Positions 1 through 7,685 of a stretch of 34,189 nt of DNA are shown piece by piece (position 1 is the first letter of the stretch; the number at the start of each line of letters is the position of its first letter). The notes beneath the pieces are model-generated. The model was given only the letters and a program-made list of their open reading frames with translations. It was not told the origin of the DNA and ran no database searches. Made by a program: the position numbers and the translations under genes. Source of the stretch: Desulfobacterales bacterium (GTDB lineage: Bacteria; Desulfobacterota; Desulfobacteria; Desulfobacterales; JAAELO01); assembly GCA_024226555.1 (NCBI GenBank), contig JAAELO010000165.1, forward strand, positions 1 to 34,189, written 5' to 3'.

Positions 1-684
1 ATATTGAAATTCCAAAATTATCCGGCTTGCCTGATCTCTCAAAGGGAAGTGATGAAAGTGCTGAGAATTTGGAAGGCAGCTTCTCGCCAGATGATATAGA
101 TTCACTTTTTGACAGTAAGGAAGATGTTTCTGAGCCCAAACAGGAAGATGGAATTCCAGATGGATTTTCCAACGATGATATTGACGCTCTCTTTGATAGT
201 AAACCTGAAGAGAGTGCAAACTCAGCAAATATTGAAATTCCAAAATTATCCGGCTTGCCTGATCTCTCAAAGGGAAGTGATGAAAGTGCTGAGAATTTGG
301 AAGGCAGCTTCTCGCCAGACGATATAGATTCGCTTTTTGACAGTAAGGAAGATGTTTCTGAGCCAAAACAGGAAGATGTAATTCCAGATGGATTTTCCAA
401 TGATGATATAGATGCTCTCTTTGATAGTAAACCTGAAGAGAGTGCAACCTCAGCAGATATTGAAATTCCAAAATTATCCGGCCTGCCAGATCTCTCAAAA
501 GGAAGGGATGAGAGTGCTGAGGAGTTAGAAGGAAGTTTCTCACCGGATGATATAGATTCTCTCTTTGACAGTAAACCGGAAGAAAGCAGGGAGTCTACAG
601 GTTTTGAAGTCCCAAAACTTTCAGGCCTTCCAGATCTCACAGGTGGTCGAAAAGAAGGTGGTATAGAAGGAAACCTCTCAGCTG
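1..684 (+). repeat. 228-bp in-frame tandem repeat
   Basis: The start ATATTGAAATTCC recurs at 1, 229 and 457, a period of exactly 228 bp (76 codons). Units one and two differ at only a few bases; the third diverges after about 130 bp and later units (from about 603 and 813) are recognisable mainly at protein level. The near identity of the upstream units and the divergence of downstream ones suggest recent duplication at the 5' side. The array continues past the left edge. Confidence 0.9.
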
Positions 685-1427
685 ATGATATAGAGTCAAT
701 GCTTGATAAAGCACCGGAAGTAGAAGAAGAAATAATCCCAGATGGGTTCTCCAATGATGATATAGATTCTCTTTTTGACAATAAACCGGAAGAAAGCGGG
801 GGGGCTACAAGTTTTGAAGTTCCAAAACTTTCAGGCCTTCCAGATCTCACAGGTGGCATAAAAGAAAGTGGTTTAGAAGGAAACCTTTCTACTGATGATA
901 TAGACTCAATGCTTGAAAGCAATATAAGCAATACAGAGGATTTGGGAGAAGGTTTTAAAATACCTAAACTATCTGGTCTTCCAGATCTTTCAAAGGGTAG
1001 GGAAGTTGATACAGAAGATTCCCTTTCTATGGATGAAGTGGATTCCATGCTTGAGGATGTGAAAAAAGGCAACTATGAAGATAAAGAGATTGAATTTGAT
1101 CTGGATGATGTACTTCCACCTGTTATGGATGATGACTTGATGCTTGATAAGCTTGATATCGAGCCAGAAAAAGATCTGCCAGAAGTTTCAAATGATGTTT
1201 TCAATAATATTGATCTTAAAATAACTGATGAAGTTATAGATGAAGTTAATAAAGAGGTCTCAAAAAACGGTGACATTTCAATATCTAAGAAACAGATTGA
1301 GGAAGCTGTTGAATCAGTTGTTAAAGGAATGTATTCCAAGAAAATTGAGATGATCCTTTTAGATGCCATTGAAGAAACTGTTAAGAAAGAGATTGATTCT
1401 ATTAAGGGTAAACTTAAGACTGATTAA
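3..1427 (+). CDS. Repetitive acidic protein with FliM-like DDIDxLF motifs (5' end outside window)
   Basis: The reading frame is open from the first bases (codon phase starts at base 3), so the N-terminus is missing; 474 codons plus stop are visible. Six repeat units each begin with (F/I)(E/K)(I/V)PKLSGLPDL and carry one or two copies of the motif S-x-D-D-I-D-(S/A)-L-F-D-S; nine such motifs are present in all. The first two units are almost identical, later ones diverge. The protein is very acidic, with no membrane segment or Cys. The last ~50 residues (from about ISKKQIEEAVESVVKGMY) leave the repeat and look like an amphipathic helical domain, perhaps for dimerisation. The repeated motif resembles the N-terminal CheY-binding peptide of FliM/FliN (LSQxEIDALL); that likeness is seen by eye only and a function is not known. 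No close neighbour shares its strand tightly: 324 bases follow before the next gene. Confidence 0.8.
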   Translation: MEIPKLSGLPDLSKGSDESAENLEGSFSPDDIDSLFDSKEDVSEPKQEDGIPDGFSNDDIDALFDSKPEESANSANIEIPKLSGLPDLSKGSDESAENLEGSFSPDDIDSLFDSKEDVSEPKQEDVIPDGFSNDDIDALFDSKPEESATSADIEIPKLSGLPDLSKGRDESAEELEGSFSPDDIDSLFDSKPEESRESTGFEVPKLSGLPDLTGGRKEGGIEGNLSADDIESMLDKAPEVEEEIIPDGFSNDDIDSLFDNKPEESGGATSFEVPKLSGLPDLTGGIKESGLEGNLSTDDIDSMLESNISNTEDLGEGFKIPKLSGLPDLSKGREVDTEDSLSMDEVDSMLEDVKKGNYEDKEIEFDLDDVLPPVMDDDLMLDKLDIEPEKDLPEVSNDVFNNIDLKITDEVIDEVNKEVSKNGDISISKKQIEEAVESVVKGMYSKKIEMILLDAIEETVKKEIDSIKGKLKTD

Positions 1428-1440
1428 TTAGAGGTTTACC
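1415..1440 (+). mobile_element. Solo right end of the MITE-like element
   Basis: The sequence ATTAGAGGTTTACC (about 1427-1440), preceded by GACTGATTA, matches the right terminal repeat of the complete copies (GATCAGTTATTAGAGATTCCC in copy 5). No partner left end lies within 200 bases upstream, where the coding sequence runs. The stop codon of the repetitive acidic protein falls inside this end, so the element may supply the last codons. Confidence 0.5.
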
Positions 1441-1751
1441 TATGTGGAATCCTCTAAACTATCTTTTGATCGAACTACTACGTTGTTCCAAAAAATATAA
1501 ATGTTGTAAATTCACCCCGTTATTTTTTTATCACGCAGAGATTTTATAAAACTAAAGATTTTATAAACGCTGTATTTCAACCAAAATCTTAATTATTAGA
1601 GGTTTTCTATATTAGATTGCCTGCAAAAAGGTATGTTATTTTTTATTGAAGTTTGATTAAATCATATCATATATTGTATCTTTAAATATTCGATTAAAGA
1701 TCTTGGGTACAGCAACTATTCCCTAAATATTAAATCCATATTGGAGAAAAA
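1428..1751. other. Intergenic region with MITE-like copy 1 and a solo end
   Basis: 324 bases without a gene. It holds a solo element end touching the stop codon (1415-1440) and complete element copy 1 (1445-1607). The remaining 1608-1751 stretch is AT-rich and shows no tRNA, hairpin terminator or convincing promoter. A weak purine stretch GGAGAAAA at 1743-1750 lies just before the next start codon. Confidence 0.7.
1445..1607 (-). mobile_element. MITE-like element copy 1 (long type, inverted)
   Basis: Left end TGGAATCCTCTAAACTAT and right end AATTATTAGAGGTTTTC are imperfect inverted repeats of the family. Compared with copy 2 it lies in the opposite orientation: the CTTTTGATCGAACTACTACG stretch near its left end and the TTTCAACCAAAATC stretch near its right end match the complement of copy 2. 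It contains the extra segment AGATTTTATAAAACTAAAG (about 1539-1557), shared with copy 3. Flanks TATG and TATA are only near matches to a target duplication, which suggests an older insertion. Confidence 0.7.
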
Positions 1752-4127
1752 ATGGATATATTTGTAGATTTCAAAGGTATTGAAGATATTTTTAAAAAGG
1801 CTGAAACAGATAATAGGGATTTTCTCTATGAATATGAAGTCTATGAAATGATGAGATTGATCGGCTCAGAAACAATCCCTGAGTATCATTTCCACAATAA
1901 AAAAGAGCGTTTCAATTATGAGAGTATAGAAAAAATTCCCGGAGACTCTGTTGTTCTAAAAATTGTATCACCTTATATTTTACATAAAAGCGATGTCACA
2001 GGAGTGACTATCGTTGAAAAAAATCATGATTCAATACTTTCTGCAATTCGTTTGATGCTTCAGGAAGTCCCTGAAAAACAAGCCGTATCATTTGAAAAAT
2101 CAGTTGATATTATCCCCGAACGTTATGAAGGTCTATCTGGTAGTGATCTGATTTCTAAGGTCTCTTCTGATGTAAAGGGTGTTCTTATCTGTCAATTTAT
2201 GCCACCAGATTCCAATGAGTTTGGAAATGAACTTTTGGTTAGTTTAAGAAATACAAGAGAATTTGGTATTATTTTAAGTAGTGGTTTAGGCGGAACAGAT
2301 ACAGAACTTTATGCAAAAAGATTTAGAAAAGGAGAAGCTGTCGTTGCAGCATCAACCGAGATGACTACAGGTGAAAAGTTTTTTGATTTGTTTCAAAATA
2401 CAGTATCATATAGAAAGATGGCGGGATTAACCAGAGGGCAAAAAAGAATTGTTACCGATGGACAGTTAGTTGAATGCTACCTTGCAATGATAGCCCTTGG
2501 TAAGTATTTTTCCCCATTTAACAATGAAACTGACTATGTGATTGAGGAGCTTGAGATTAACCCATTTGCATTTTCAAATTATTTGATGATACCTCTTGAC
2601 GGTCTTTGTAAATTCTCAAAAAACAAAAATTATGAATATATAGATAAAAAAGAGAAAATTGATAAACTACTTCACCCTTCTTCAATCTGTATTCTTGGTG
2701 TTTCCGGTAAGGGACAGAATATTGGTAAAATTATTTTACAGAATATTTTAGCAAATGGTTTTAATAAAGATAACCTTTTTGTTGTTCACAAAGATCTTGA
2801 CCAGATAGAAGGGGTTCAAACCGTAGAAAAAATAGATTGTGGTAAAACCTATGATCTTATAATTTTAGCTGTTGGAGCAGATTCAATACCTGATCTTGTT
2901 GACAAAATCATATCTGATAAAATAGCAAATAGTGTTCTTTTAATCCCTGGTGGTCTTGGAGAGAAAAAAGGTAGTGAAGAGATTAGTGAAAAACTATATG
3001 AGGTTATAAAAAATGCCCATAAAAAAGATGGTCCGGTTTTTCTTGGGGGTAATAGCTTAGGAGTTCTTTCCCATCCTGGAAGATATGATTCCCTTTTCAT
3101 ACCGGAAGAAAAGCTTCCTAAAATAAGAGGAGACCATAAAAGAAAAAGCACTTTAATAAGCCAGAGTGGTGCATACATGATTACAAGAATGAGTCGTTTG
3201 TCATTTTTAGATCCAGCATATGCAATATCCATAGGTAATCAGATAGATTTAACTGCCGGAGATATTGTTAGTTACATTAATGGAAAAGATGAAATAAAAA
3301 CAATTTGTTCATATATGGAAGGTTTTCAGGATCTGGATGGCCTCTCCTATGCAAAATGTGTTAAAGATGCTGTTTTAAAAGATAAAGAGGTTATTTTCTA
3401 CAAAGCAGGAAGAACACCAGAGGGTAAGATGGCAACATCGGGCCATACCGCCTCCCTTGCTGGGGACTATATGGTATGTGAGTCCTGTATTAATCAGGCC
3501 GGTGCTATTGTTGCTAAGAATTTTACTGGTTTTGAAGGTTTGATAAGACTTTCAAGTACTCTACATGATAAAAAAATTAATGGGCAAAGATTAGCAGGGG
3601 TCAGCAATGCTGGTTATGAAGCAGTAGGGATTGCTGATAATATTTTAGGAGAAGATTACAAGCTTGATCTTGCAGCTTTTTCAGATAAAACAATTGGGAA
3701 AGTTGAAAAAATTCTCAAAGAAAGTAAACTATCAAATCTTGTTGATGTTAAAAATCCCCTTGATATTACTCCAATGGCAGGTGAAACAGTATATGAAGAG
3801 GTTGTTAAAGCTCTTATGGAAGATAGTCATATTGACGCTCTTGTTGTTGCAATCGTTCCACTAACACCAATCATTGAGACTCTTCCTGATGGATTTACAG
3901 GAAAAGAGGACGCAGAAGAAAATATTGCAAAAAGATTAACCAATTTAGCATCAAAATACGATAAACCATTGGTAATTGTAATAGATAGTGGTACTTTATA
4001 TGACCCACTTGCAAATGAGATTCAAAAAGGTGGGATACCTGTTTTCAGATCGTGTGATCAGGCTGTTTGGGTATTAGGTAAATATATCCAGGGACGACTA
4101 AGGATGGATAAGATAAGAAATGGATAA
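1752..4127 (+). CDS. ADP-forming acyl-CoA synthetase, beta-alpha domain order
   Basis: A 791-residue protein of the NDP-forming acyl/acetyl-CoA synthetase superfamily (succinyl-CoA synthetase-like), which interconverts acyl-CoA + ADP + Pi and acid + CoA + ATP. The ATP-grasp half is N-terminal (about 1-300; KIVSPYILHKSDVTGV, with ELEINPFAF at its end), followed by the CoA-binding Rossmann part (about 308-430; CILGVSGKGQNIGK) and the ligase part with SQSGAY and the phosphohistidine loop SGHTASLAG (His565). This is the reverse of the order in the paralogue at 16503. Substrate cannot be read from sequence; some residues of the ATP-grasp half are diverged, so activity is probable, not certain. It heads a tight operon: the next start is 15 bases downstream. 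Confidence 0.85.
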   Translation: MDIFVDFKGIEDIFKKAETDNRDFLYEYEVYEMMRLIGSETIPEYHFHNKKERFNYESIEKIPGDSVVLKIVSPYILHKSDVTGVTIVEKNHDSILSAIRLMLQEVPEKQAVSFEKSVDIIPERYEGLSGSDLISKVSSDVKGVLICQFMPPDSNEFGNELLVSLRNTREFGIILSSGLGGTDTELYAKRFRKGEAVVAASTEMTTGEKFFDLFQNTVSYRKMAGLTRGQKRIVTDGQLVECYLAMIALGKYFSPFNNETDYVIEELEINPFAFSNYLMIPLDGLCKFSKNKNYEYIDKKEKIDKLLHPSSICILGVSGKGQNIGKIILQNILANGFNKDNLFVVHKDLDQIEGVQTVEKIDCGKTYDLIILAVGADSIPDLVDKIISDKIANSVLLIPGGLGEKKGSEEISEKLYEVIKNAHKKDGPVFLGGNSLGVLSHPGRYDSLFIPEEKLPKIRGDHKRKSTLISQSGAYMITRMSRLSFLDPAYAISIGNQIDLTAGDIVSYINGKDEIKTICSYMEGFQDLDGLSYAKCVKDAVLKDKEVIFYKAGRTPEGKMATSGHTASLAGDYMVCESCINQAGAIVAKNFTGFEGLIRLSSTLHDKKINGQRLAGVSNAGYEAVGIADNILGEDYKLDLAAFSDKTIGKVEKILKESKLSNLVDVKNPLDITPMAGETVYEEVVKALMEDSHIDALVVAIVPLTPIIETLPDGFTGKEDAEENIAKRLTNLASKYDKPLVIVIDSGTLYDPLANEIQKGGIPVFRSCDQAVWVLGKYIQGRLRMDKIRNG

Positions 4128-4142
4128 GACAAGGATGGAAAA

Positions 4143-4379
4143 ATGAGTGAAATAAGAATGACATGTGAAGTAAGAACAGACTATGACTGTGAAGCAACTG
4201 GGATGCCTGCGGAAAGATGGGGTGAAGCAGTGTTTAATATTGGTGATGATAAAGAGCTTGTTATGGAAGTTAGTGTGGAAGAAACAGGCAATATTGTAGC
4301 AATTATGGCAGGAGAAGATGCCGTGTGGAAAGGGACTTATGAAGGCTTAAGAAAAATGTTAAAGGATCAGATTAAATAA
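4143..4379 (+). CDS. Small conserved-looking unknown protein
   Basis: A 78-residue soluble acidic protein beginning MSEIRMTCEVRTDYDCEATG. I do not recognise the family. It has two Cys in the N-terminal 20 residues (C8, C16), no signal peptide and no membrane segment. The predicted order is strand-rich then a C-terminal helix (YEGLRKMLKDQIK). It lies 15 bases after the acyl-CoA synthetase and 3 bases before the lipoprotein gene, so it is very likely co-transcribed and real despite its size. Codon use matches its neighbours. Confidence 0.7.
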   Translation: MSEIRMTCEVRTDYDCEATGMPAERWGEAVFNIGDDKELVMEVSVEETGNIVAIMAGEDAVWKGTYEGLRKMLKDQIK

Positions 4380-4382
4380 GTC

Positions 4383-5132
4383 ATGGGTTTATTAAAAAAG
4401 ATATCACTTGTTATTTTAGTTCTGATGCTTTCATCCTGCTTTAACTATGAAGCTGCTTACCAAAGAAAGTATAAAAGTTCTACAAATAGATTCTTACTTC
4501 CAACTCTGAAATACTCTATACAGGTTGGTGCTTTTAAAGAGCTGGAAAATGCAATAGCCCTGGTAGAGAAGATAAGAAGTTACAACACCAAACCATTTTA
4601 CTTCAGAGACCGTAATGGAGAATATAAAGTAAGATTTGGTAATTTTGTTACCAAAAATGTTGCTGAAGAAAGAGGGAAAAAACTGGTTGCCCTTGGAGTA
4701 GTTGAAGATTACTACGTAATCACTCCTGAAAACTACAAGGTCAAAGCAGGTGGGAAAGATATTCGTGCAAATCTTGTAAACACTGCAAAACAGTATATAG
4801 GGCTTCCCTATAAATGGGGTGGAACATCTCCAACTAGAGGCTTTGATTGTAGTGGTCTTACAATGGTTACCTATAGAATTAATGGTTACAATATACCAAG
4901 AACATCAAGAGAGCAGTATAAAAAAGGGAAGTATGTGGGATTAAAAAATCTGAATCCCGGAGATCTCGTTTTCTTTGATATAAAAAGACGGGGAAGAGTA
5001 TCCCATGTTGGGCTTTATGTAGGAGGAGGGAAATTTATCCACGCTCCACGTAAAGGAAAAAAAATTCACATAACCTCTCTGTACAAAAAATATTATAAAC
5101 AGAGATTTGTTGGTGGAAGATCTTATTTATAA
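4383..5132 (+). CDS. Lipoprotein with SPOR and NlpC/P60 peptidase domains
   Basis: A 249-residue cell-wall hydrolase. Residues 1-19 form a lipoprotein signal (hydrophobic run ending LSSC, lipid-modified Cys19). A SPOR domain, which binds denuded glycan of septal peptidoglycan, spans about 43-113 (SIQVGAFKELENA ... YKVRFGNF). An NlpC/P60 domain fills the rest, with catalytic Cys156 in GFDCSGL, His208 in VSHVGLYVG and probable third residue His220 in FIHAPR; all are present, so it should be an active peptidoglycan endopeptidase anchored in the outer membrane or periplasmic face. The start ATG lies three bases after the preceding stop. A role at the division site is inferred from the SPOR domain. 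Confidence 0.9.
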   Translation: MGLLKKISLVILVLMLSSCFNYEAAYQRKYKSSTNRFLLPTLKYSIQVGAFKELENAIALVEKIRSYNTKPFYFRDRNGEYKVRFGNFVTKNVAEERGKKLVALGVVEDYYVITPENYKVKAGGKDIRANLVNTAKQYIGLPYKWGGTSPTRGFDCSGLTMVTYRINGYNIPRTSREQYKKGKYVGLKNLNPGDLVFFDIKRRGRVSHVGLYVGGGKFIHAPRKGKKIHITSLYKKYYKQRFVGGRSYL

Positions 5133-5150
5133 TAAAAAAAGGATGCAGTA

Positions 5151-5654
5151 ATGAAAACAGCACTACTTATTATTGATATGCAACAAAAGTTTTACGAAAG
5201 GGGCGGGATTTTTAAACAAACATTCAATTCTGCAATAGAATATATTAATGGAGCAATTGGTATATTTGATTCGAAGAATCTTCCTGTTTATGCAATTTAT
5301 CATATTGATGAGGAATCCGGTTTTATTCCCGGTAGTAAGGGATTTGAGTTCCATGAAGACATCAATTTAAAAGATAACCATAAAAAAATCCATAAAACCT
5401 ATGGTAACTCATTTAACAAAACCAGTTTGAATGAAGAACTAAAGAAAGATGGTGTGGCAAATCTTATAATAACAGGTTTTTGTGCAGAATATTGTATTCT
5501 TTCAACCTATAGAGGAGCATATGATAATGATTATACAGCAGCTCTTCTTAGAGGTTCTTTAGCCAGCGGTGTTCATGAACATATTAAGTTTGTTGAAAAT
5601 ATTAATGAGGTTATTTCCTATAATATAATGGAATCTTATTTAGGTGCTTGTTAA
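5151..5654 (+). CDS. Isochorismatase-family cysteine hydrolase
   Basis: A 167-residue cytoplasmic protein of the isochorismatase/nicotinamidase fold. The catalytic triad is visible: Asp9 in LLIIDMQQKF, Lys82 in IHKTYGNSF and Cys115 in TGFCAEYCILSTYRGAYD. Length is normal for the family. The substrate is not predictable: members hydrolyse nicotinamide, isochorismate, carbamoylsarcosine or ureidoacrylate, and the metal-binding residues of true nicotinamidases are not evident. It ends the operon that starts at 1752, 18 bases after the NlpC/P60 gene. Confidence 0.85.
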   Translation: MKTALLIIDMQQKFYERGGIFKQTFNSAIEYINGAIGIFDSKNLPVYAIYHIDEESGFIPGSKGFEFHEDINLKDNHKKIHKTYGNSFNKTSLNEELKKDGVANLIITGFCAEYCILSTYRGAYDNDYTAALLRGSLASGVHEHIKFVENINEVISYNIMESYLGAC

Positions 5655-5757
5655 AAAATAGTTCTTCAAGAATATTAAAAATACCAGCCGGGAGCCGAAC
5701 TTTTGAAAATTTTACATAAACCTATAGGGATTATTTAATGAAGTTACTATATTATGA

Positions 5758-5810
5758 TTATTTGTAATTTACAACCGGACACAAATGATTTGATAATAAA
5801 TTACAAATAA
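5758..5810. terminator. 14-bp inverted repeat between convergent genes
   Basis: TTATTTGTAATTTA at 5758-5771 is perfectly repeated in inverse at 5797-5810, with a 25-base spacer. It lies between the ends of two convergent genes (5654 on plus, 5866 on minus), the usual site for a bidirectional terminator. The stem is AT-only apart from one GC pair and there is no long T tract, so terminator function is uncertain; a protein-binding or element-derived palindrome is the alternative. Confidence 0.45.
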
Positions 5811-5865
5811 ATGGACCAATTGAAATTAAAAATTATGGATGTATTGAAAATAGAAGAACAAAAAT

Positions 5866-6534
5866 CTACTGAATAAAAACAACATGTCTGTACAAACTAA
5901 AAAAGTGTGCAACAGTTCCAAGAATTATTAAAACATGAAAAATCTCATGAAATCCAAAAGCCTTGAACGGATTAGGTCTTTTTAGACCATATATAACTCC
6001 ACCTATTGTGTAGAAAATACCACCTAAGACTAACCAGAAAAGTCCGCCAGCAGACATTGCCTGTATTAAAGGCCATATTGCAACAAGTACAATCCAACCC
6101 ATTATCAGATAAAGGGATGTTGAAAACCATCTTGGTGCTCCCATCCAGAACATTTTCACAAATATTCCTAAAAATGTAATACCCCAGACACATCCAAATA
6201 TACTCCATCCCCAACCACCCTTTAGAGCTATTAGGCAAAATGGTGTGTAAGATGCAGCAATCATCACAAAAATCATTATATGGTCAATCTTTCGAAAAAT
6301 CAGTCTGATTTTATCAGATACAGGAAGCCAGTGATAAAGAGTACTTGCTGTGTAAAGTAAAATTGATCCGGCTCCGAATATGGAAAAAGTAACTATATGT
6401 ATAGGTTTAACAGGGTAGCAGGCTTTTACGATAAGAAGAACAGTGCCGGTTATTGCAAGAAGTGCTCCTATAAAATGGGTTAAACCACTCATGGGATCGT
6501 TAAATTTTCTTATAAAGGAATTTTCTAAAACCAT
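5866..6534 (-). CDS. trhA: TrhA/hemolysin III-type PAQR membrane protein
   Basis: A 222-residue integral membrane protein with about seven hydrophobic segments. N-terminal FNDPMSGLTHFIGALLAITG is the first conserved motif of the hemolysin III/TrhA (bacterial PAQR) family; STLYHW, RKIDHIMIFVMIAASYTPF and the C-terminal FGFHEIFHVLIILGTVAHF follow, giving the conserved His/Asp set thought to bind a metal. In E. coli and B. subtilis TrhA is linked to membrane energetics/fluidity; 'hemolysin' is a historical label. It is a single gene, convergent with the upstream operon. Start ATG at 6532-6534. Confidence 0.88.
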   Translation of the reverse strand: MVLENSFIRKFNDPMSGLTHFIGALLAITGTVLLIVKACYPVKPIHIVTFSIFGAGSILLYTASTLYHWLPVSDKIRLIFRKIDHIMIFVMIAASYTPFCLIALKGGWGWSIFGCVWGITFLGIFVKMFWMGAPRWFSTSLYLIMGWIVLVAIWPLIQAMSAGGLFWLVLGGIFYTIGGVIYGLKRPNPFKAFGFHEIFHVLIILGTVAHFFSLYRHVVFIQ

Positions 6535-6586
6535 TGATTTAAATCCTGTTTTTTATTAAAAGTATCGGAATGGATAATTAAGTATA

Positions 6587-6716
6587 GGGAACATCTAATA
6601 GTTAGAATTTTGATTGAAATACAAGGCATTAGAAAAAATAACGGAATGATTTTACAACAGTTTTTTTTTCGTAATAACACAGTAGTTCAGTTAAAAGGCG
6701 GTTATTAGAGATTCCC
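6587..6716 (+). mobile_element. MITE-like element copy 2 (short type)
   Basis: 130 bp bounded by GGGAACATCTAATAGT and GTTATTAGAGATTCCC, flanked on both sides by the 4-bp direct repeat TATA (6583-6586 and 6717-6720). It carries no open reading frame of note. It ends only 24 bases before the pyrD start codon, so any promoter, terminator or structure it holds would affect pyrD. Confidence 0.88.
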
Positions 6717-6739
6717 TATAAAACTTACATCAAATAAAA

Positions 6740-7681
6740 ATGATTGGCAATTTAATGCACAATAAAAACTGTAAAACAATTGTAACTATTGGAAATATAA
6801 AATTAAAAACCCCTGTAATGACAGCTTCCGGTACTTTTGGATATGGACGGGAGTTTTCCGAAGTGACTGATCTGAATAAACTGGGAGCAATAATTACAAA
6901 GGGTCTTTCATTAGAGCCTTCAAAGGGTAATCCTAATCCAAGGGTTGTTGAAACAACAGGGGGCTTATTAAATGCAGTTGGATTAGAAAATGTAGGTTTT
7001 GACGTTTTTAAAACTGACAAACTACCCTTCCTTGAAACTCTTGAGACTCCATTTATTGTAAATATATATGGAAAAACTGAAGAGGATTATGAAGCCATAA
7101 CACAAAAATTAAATGAAATTCCATCTCTTTCAGGAATTGAAGTTAATATATCCTGCCCTAATGTAAAAGAGGGTGGAGTTGCCTTTGGTGTTGATCCTGT
7201 TGCAGCAGCAAGTATAGTTTCAAAAATCAGAGCAAAAACAAACAAGACCTTAATCGTTAAACTATCTCCAAATGTTACTGATATTGCAGCAATTGCAAAA
7301 AGTGTTGAAGGCGCCGGGGCTGATGCCGTATCCCTTATCAATACCTTAACCGGAATGCTTATAGATATAAAAACACGAAAACCACGCCTTGCAAATGTTA
7401 CAGGAGGTCTATCAGGACCTGCAATAAAACCTGTTGCTCTAAGAATGGTATGGGAAGTTGCCAAAGTTGTAAAAATCCCGGTTATTGGTGTAGGTGGAAT
7501 AACATGTGCTGACGATGCCATAGAGTTTATAATTGCTGGAGCAACTGCTGTTCAGGTAGGAACTGGTAATCTTGTTGATCCTAAAACAGCTGGAAGAGTC
7601 GCAAAAGGAATAGAAAAATATCTTATTAAGAATAATTTCTCAGGCATTGATGAGTTACGAGGAAGTCTTAACCTGAAATAA
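6740..7681 (+). CDS. pyrD: Dihydroorotate dehydrogenase, class 1B-type catalytic subunit
   Basis: A 313-residue FMN-dependent TIM-barrel enzyme oxidising dihydroorotate to orotate in pyrimidine synthesis. TPVMTASGTFGYGREF near residue 30, the active-site loop NISCPNVKEGGVAFG (catalytic Cys as in class 1B enzymes), KLSPNVTDIAAIA and the FMN phosphate site GVGGITCADDAIEFI are all present. Class 1B PyrD normally works with the iron-sulfur/FAD subunit PyrK; no pyrK is next to it here. The start could also be the ATG at 6755 (MHNKNCK), which fits family N-termini slightly better; neither has a clear Shine-Dalgarno. A MITE-like copy lies immediately upstream. Convergent with the next gene, 4 bases between stops. 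Confidence 0.93.
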   Translation: MIGNLMHNKNCKTIVTIGNIKLKTPVMTASGTFGYGREFSEVTDLNKLGAIITKGLSLEPSKGNPNPRVVETTGGLLNAVGLENVGFDVFKTDKLPFLETLETPFIVNIYGKTEEDYEAITQKLNEIPSLSGIEVNISCPNVKEGGVAFGVDPVAAASIVSKIRAKTNKTLIVKLSPNVTDIAAIAKSVEGAGADAVSLINTLTGMLIDIKTRKPRLANVTGGLSGPAIKPVALRMVWEVAKVVKIPVIGVGGITCADDAIEFIIAGATAVQVGTGNLVDPKTAGRVAKGIEKYLIKNNFSGIDELRGSLNLK

Positions 7682-7685
7682 AAAC

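Noticed and set aside
1-684. Possible CRISPR or satellite DNA
   Set aside because: The 228-bp period is contiguous, in frame and coding; there are no spacers.
5655-5865. MITE-like end at GGGAGCCGAAC (about 5691)
   Set aside because: Similarity ends after GGGAGCC; the CTAATAA core and second end are absent.
7087-7521. Long minus-strand frame inside pyrD
   Set aside because: Shadow of the plus-strand gene, whose family motifs span the whole region.
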